Shown here piece after piece: positions 63,945 to 64,000 of a DNA stretch of 64,000 bases. The position numbers and the translations under genes are program-made. Where the stretch lies: NCBI GenBank assembly GCA_024399135.1, contig JAKSHY010000012.1, positions 26,442-90,441 of the forward strand, written 5' to 3'. Each line of letters begins with the position of its first letter. Position 1 is the stretch's first letter. Origin of the DNA: Lachnospiraceae bacterium (lineage in GTDB: Bacteria > Bacillota > Clostridia > Lachnospirales > Lachnospiraceae). The notes under the pieces were generated by a model that saw only the letters and a program-made list of their open reading frames with translations, searched no databases and was not told where the DNA came from.

Positions 63945-64000
63945 ATTGATAAGTTATACGAACCACTTTCCAAGTGTATACTATTATTTTACAGAGAATT
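63945..64000 (-). promoter_or_regulatory. Regulon box D (upstream of the fumarate-reductase fragment and symporter)
   Basis: Minus strand: GTAAAAT, TAGTA, palindrome CACTTGGAAAGTGG (63963-63976) and TTCGTATAA. Same elements and order as boxes A and B, with the spacer one base shorter. Window ends in the box's upstream flank. Confidence 0.75.

Overview
The window looks like chromosome of a low-GC Gram-positive anaerobe, most likely a Lachnospiraceae relative (Butyrivibrio/Roseburia-like). The basis is AT-rich codon use with strong GGAGG ribosome sites, RepA_N/DUF6017, DUF6462, PcfB and Tn4451-type (TnpW, large serine recombinase) mobile genes, and secreted M13/C11/C1 proteases. Genus is not resolvable from the sequence alone. 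Nearly every gene is on the minus strand. I see no rRNA, tRNA or CRISPR array.

Layout. 0-2.4 kb: decayed end of an integrative element (Rpn-type nuclease fragment, XRE regulator, frameshifted RepA_N initiator, DUF6462 protein). 2.6-3.0 kb: attachment-like region and the last 35 codons of a tyrosine integrase. 3.0-17.7 kb: an anti-phage-type island with a four-gene operon (DNA methyltransferase, a protein with an N-terminal MORC/Hsp90-like ATPase and a C-terminal histidine kinase, a receiver-domain protein, an HNH nuclease), a Schlafen-type AlbA regulator with its own repeat operator, and a 1914-residue nuclease-STAND protein resembling Avs. 17.7-33.1 kb: a virD4 coupling-protein gene split by a 14.3 kb Tn4451-like mobilizable element (18156-32485), which carries a serine recombinase, relaxase, oriT-like hairpins, an HpaII-type restriction system, a lipoprotein HNH toxin with putative immunity gene, and an ABC/FtsX exporter. 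33.1-40.5 kb: ICE core (PcfB, Rep-like gene with 22-bp iterons, ParB, ParA, DUF3970 protein), plus an AAA ATPase gene bracketed by identical hairpins. 40.5-43.5 kb: a second attachment-like region followed by integrase, RHH protein, DUF6462 protein and a sigma-like protein, which reads as the end of a second, tandem ICE.

43.8-64 kb is the least conventional part. It holds two double-glycine-leader peptides, five secreted or membrane proteases from four families (M13 twice, M4, C11, C1), three CPBP membrane proteins, a LuxR/TPR-type regulator and a dicarboxylate symporter. One CPBP protein starts with the leader of the small peptides but lacks the GG cleavage site. A palindromic box (CACTTGG..AAGTGG in a conserved promoter-like context) recurs upstream of a leader peptide gene, the LuxR gene, the leader-CPBP fusion and the transporter locus, so these probably form one regulon.

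Best candidates for undescribed biology: (1) the methyltransferase / MORC-ATPase-histidine-kinase / receiver / HNH operon, which looks like a nuclease system with a phosphorelay in it; (2) the leader-peptide, CPBP and protease regulon with its shared box.
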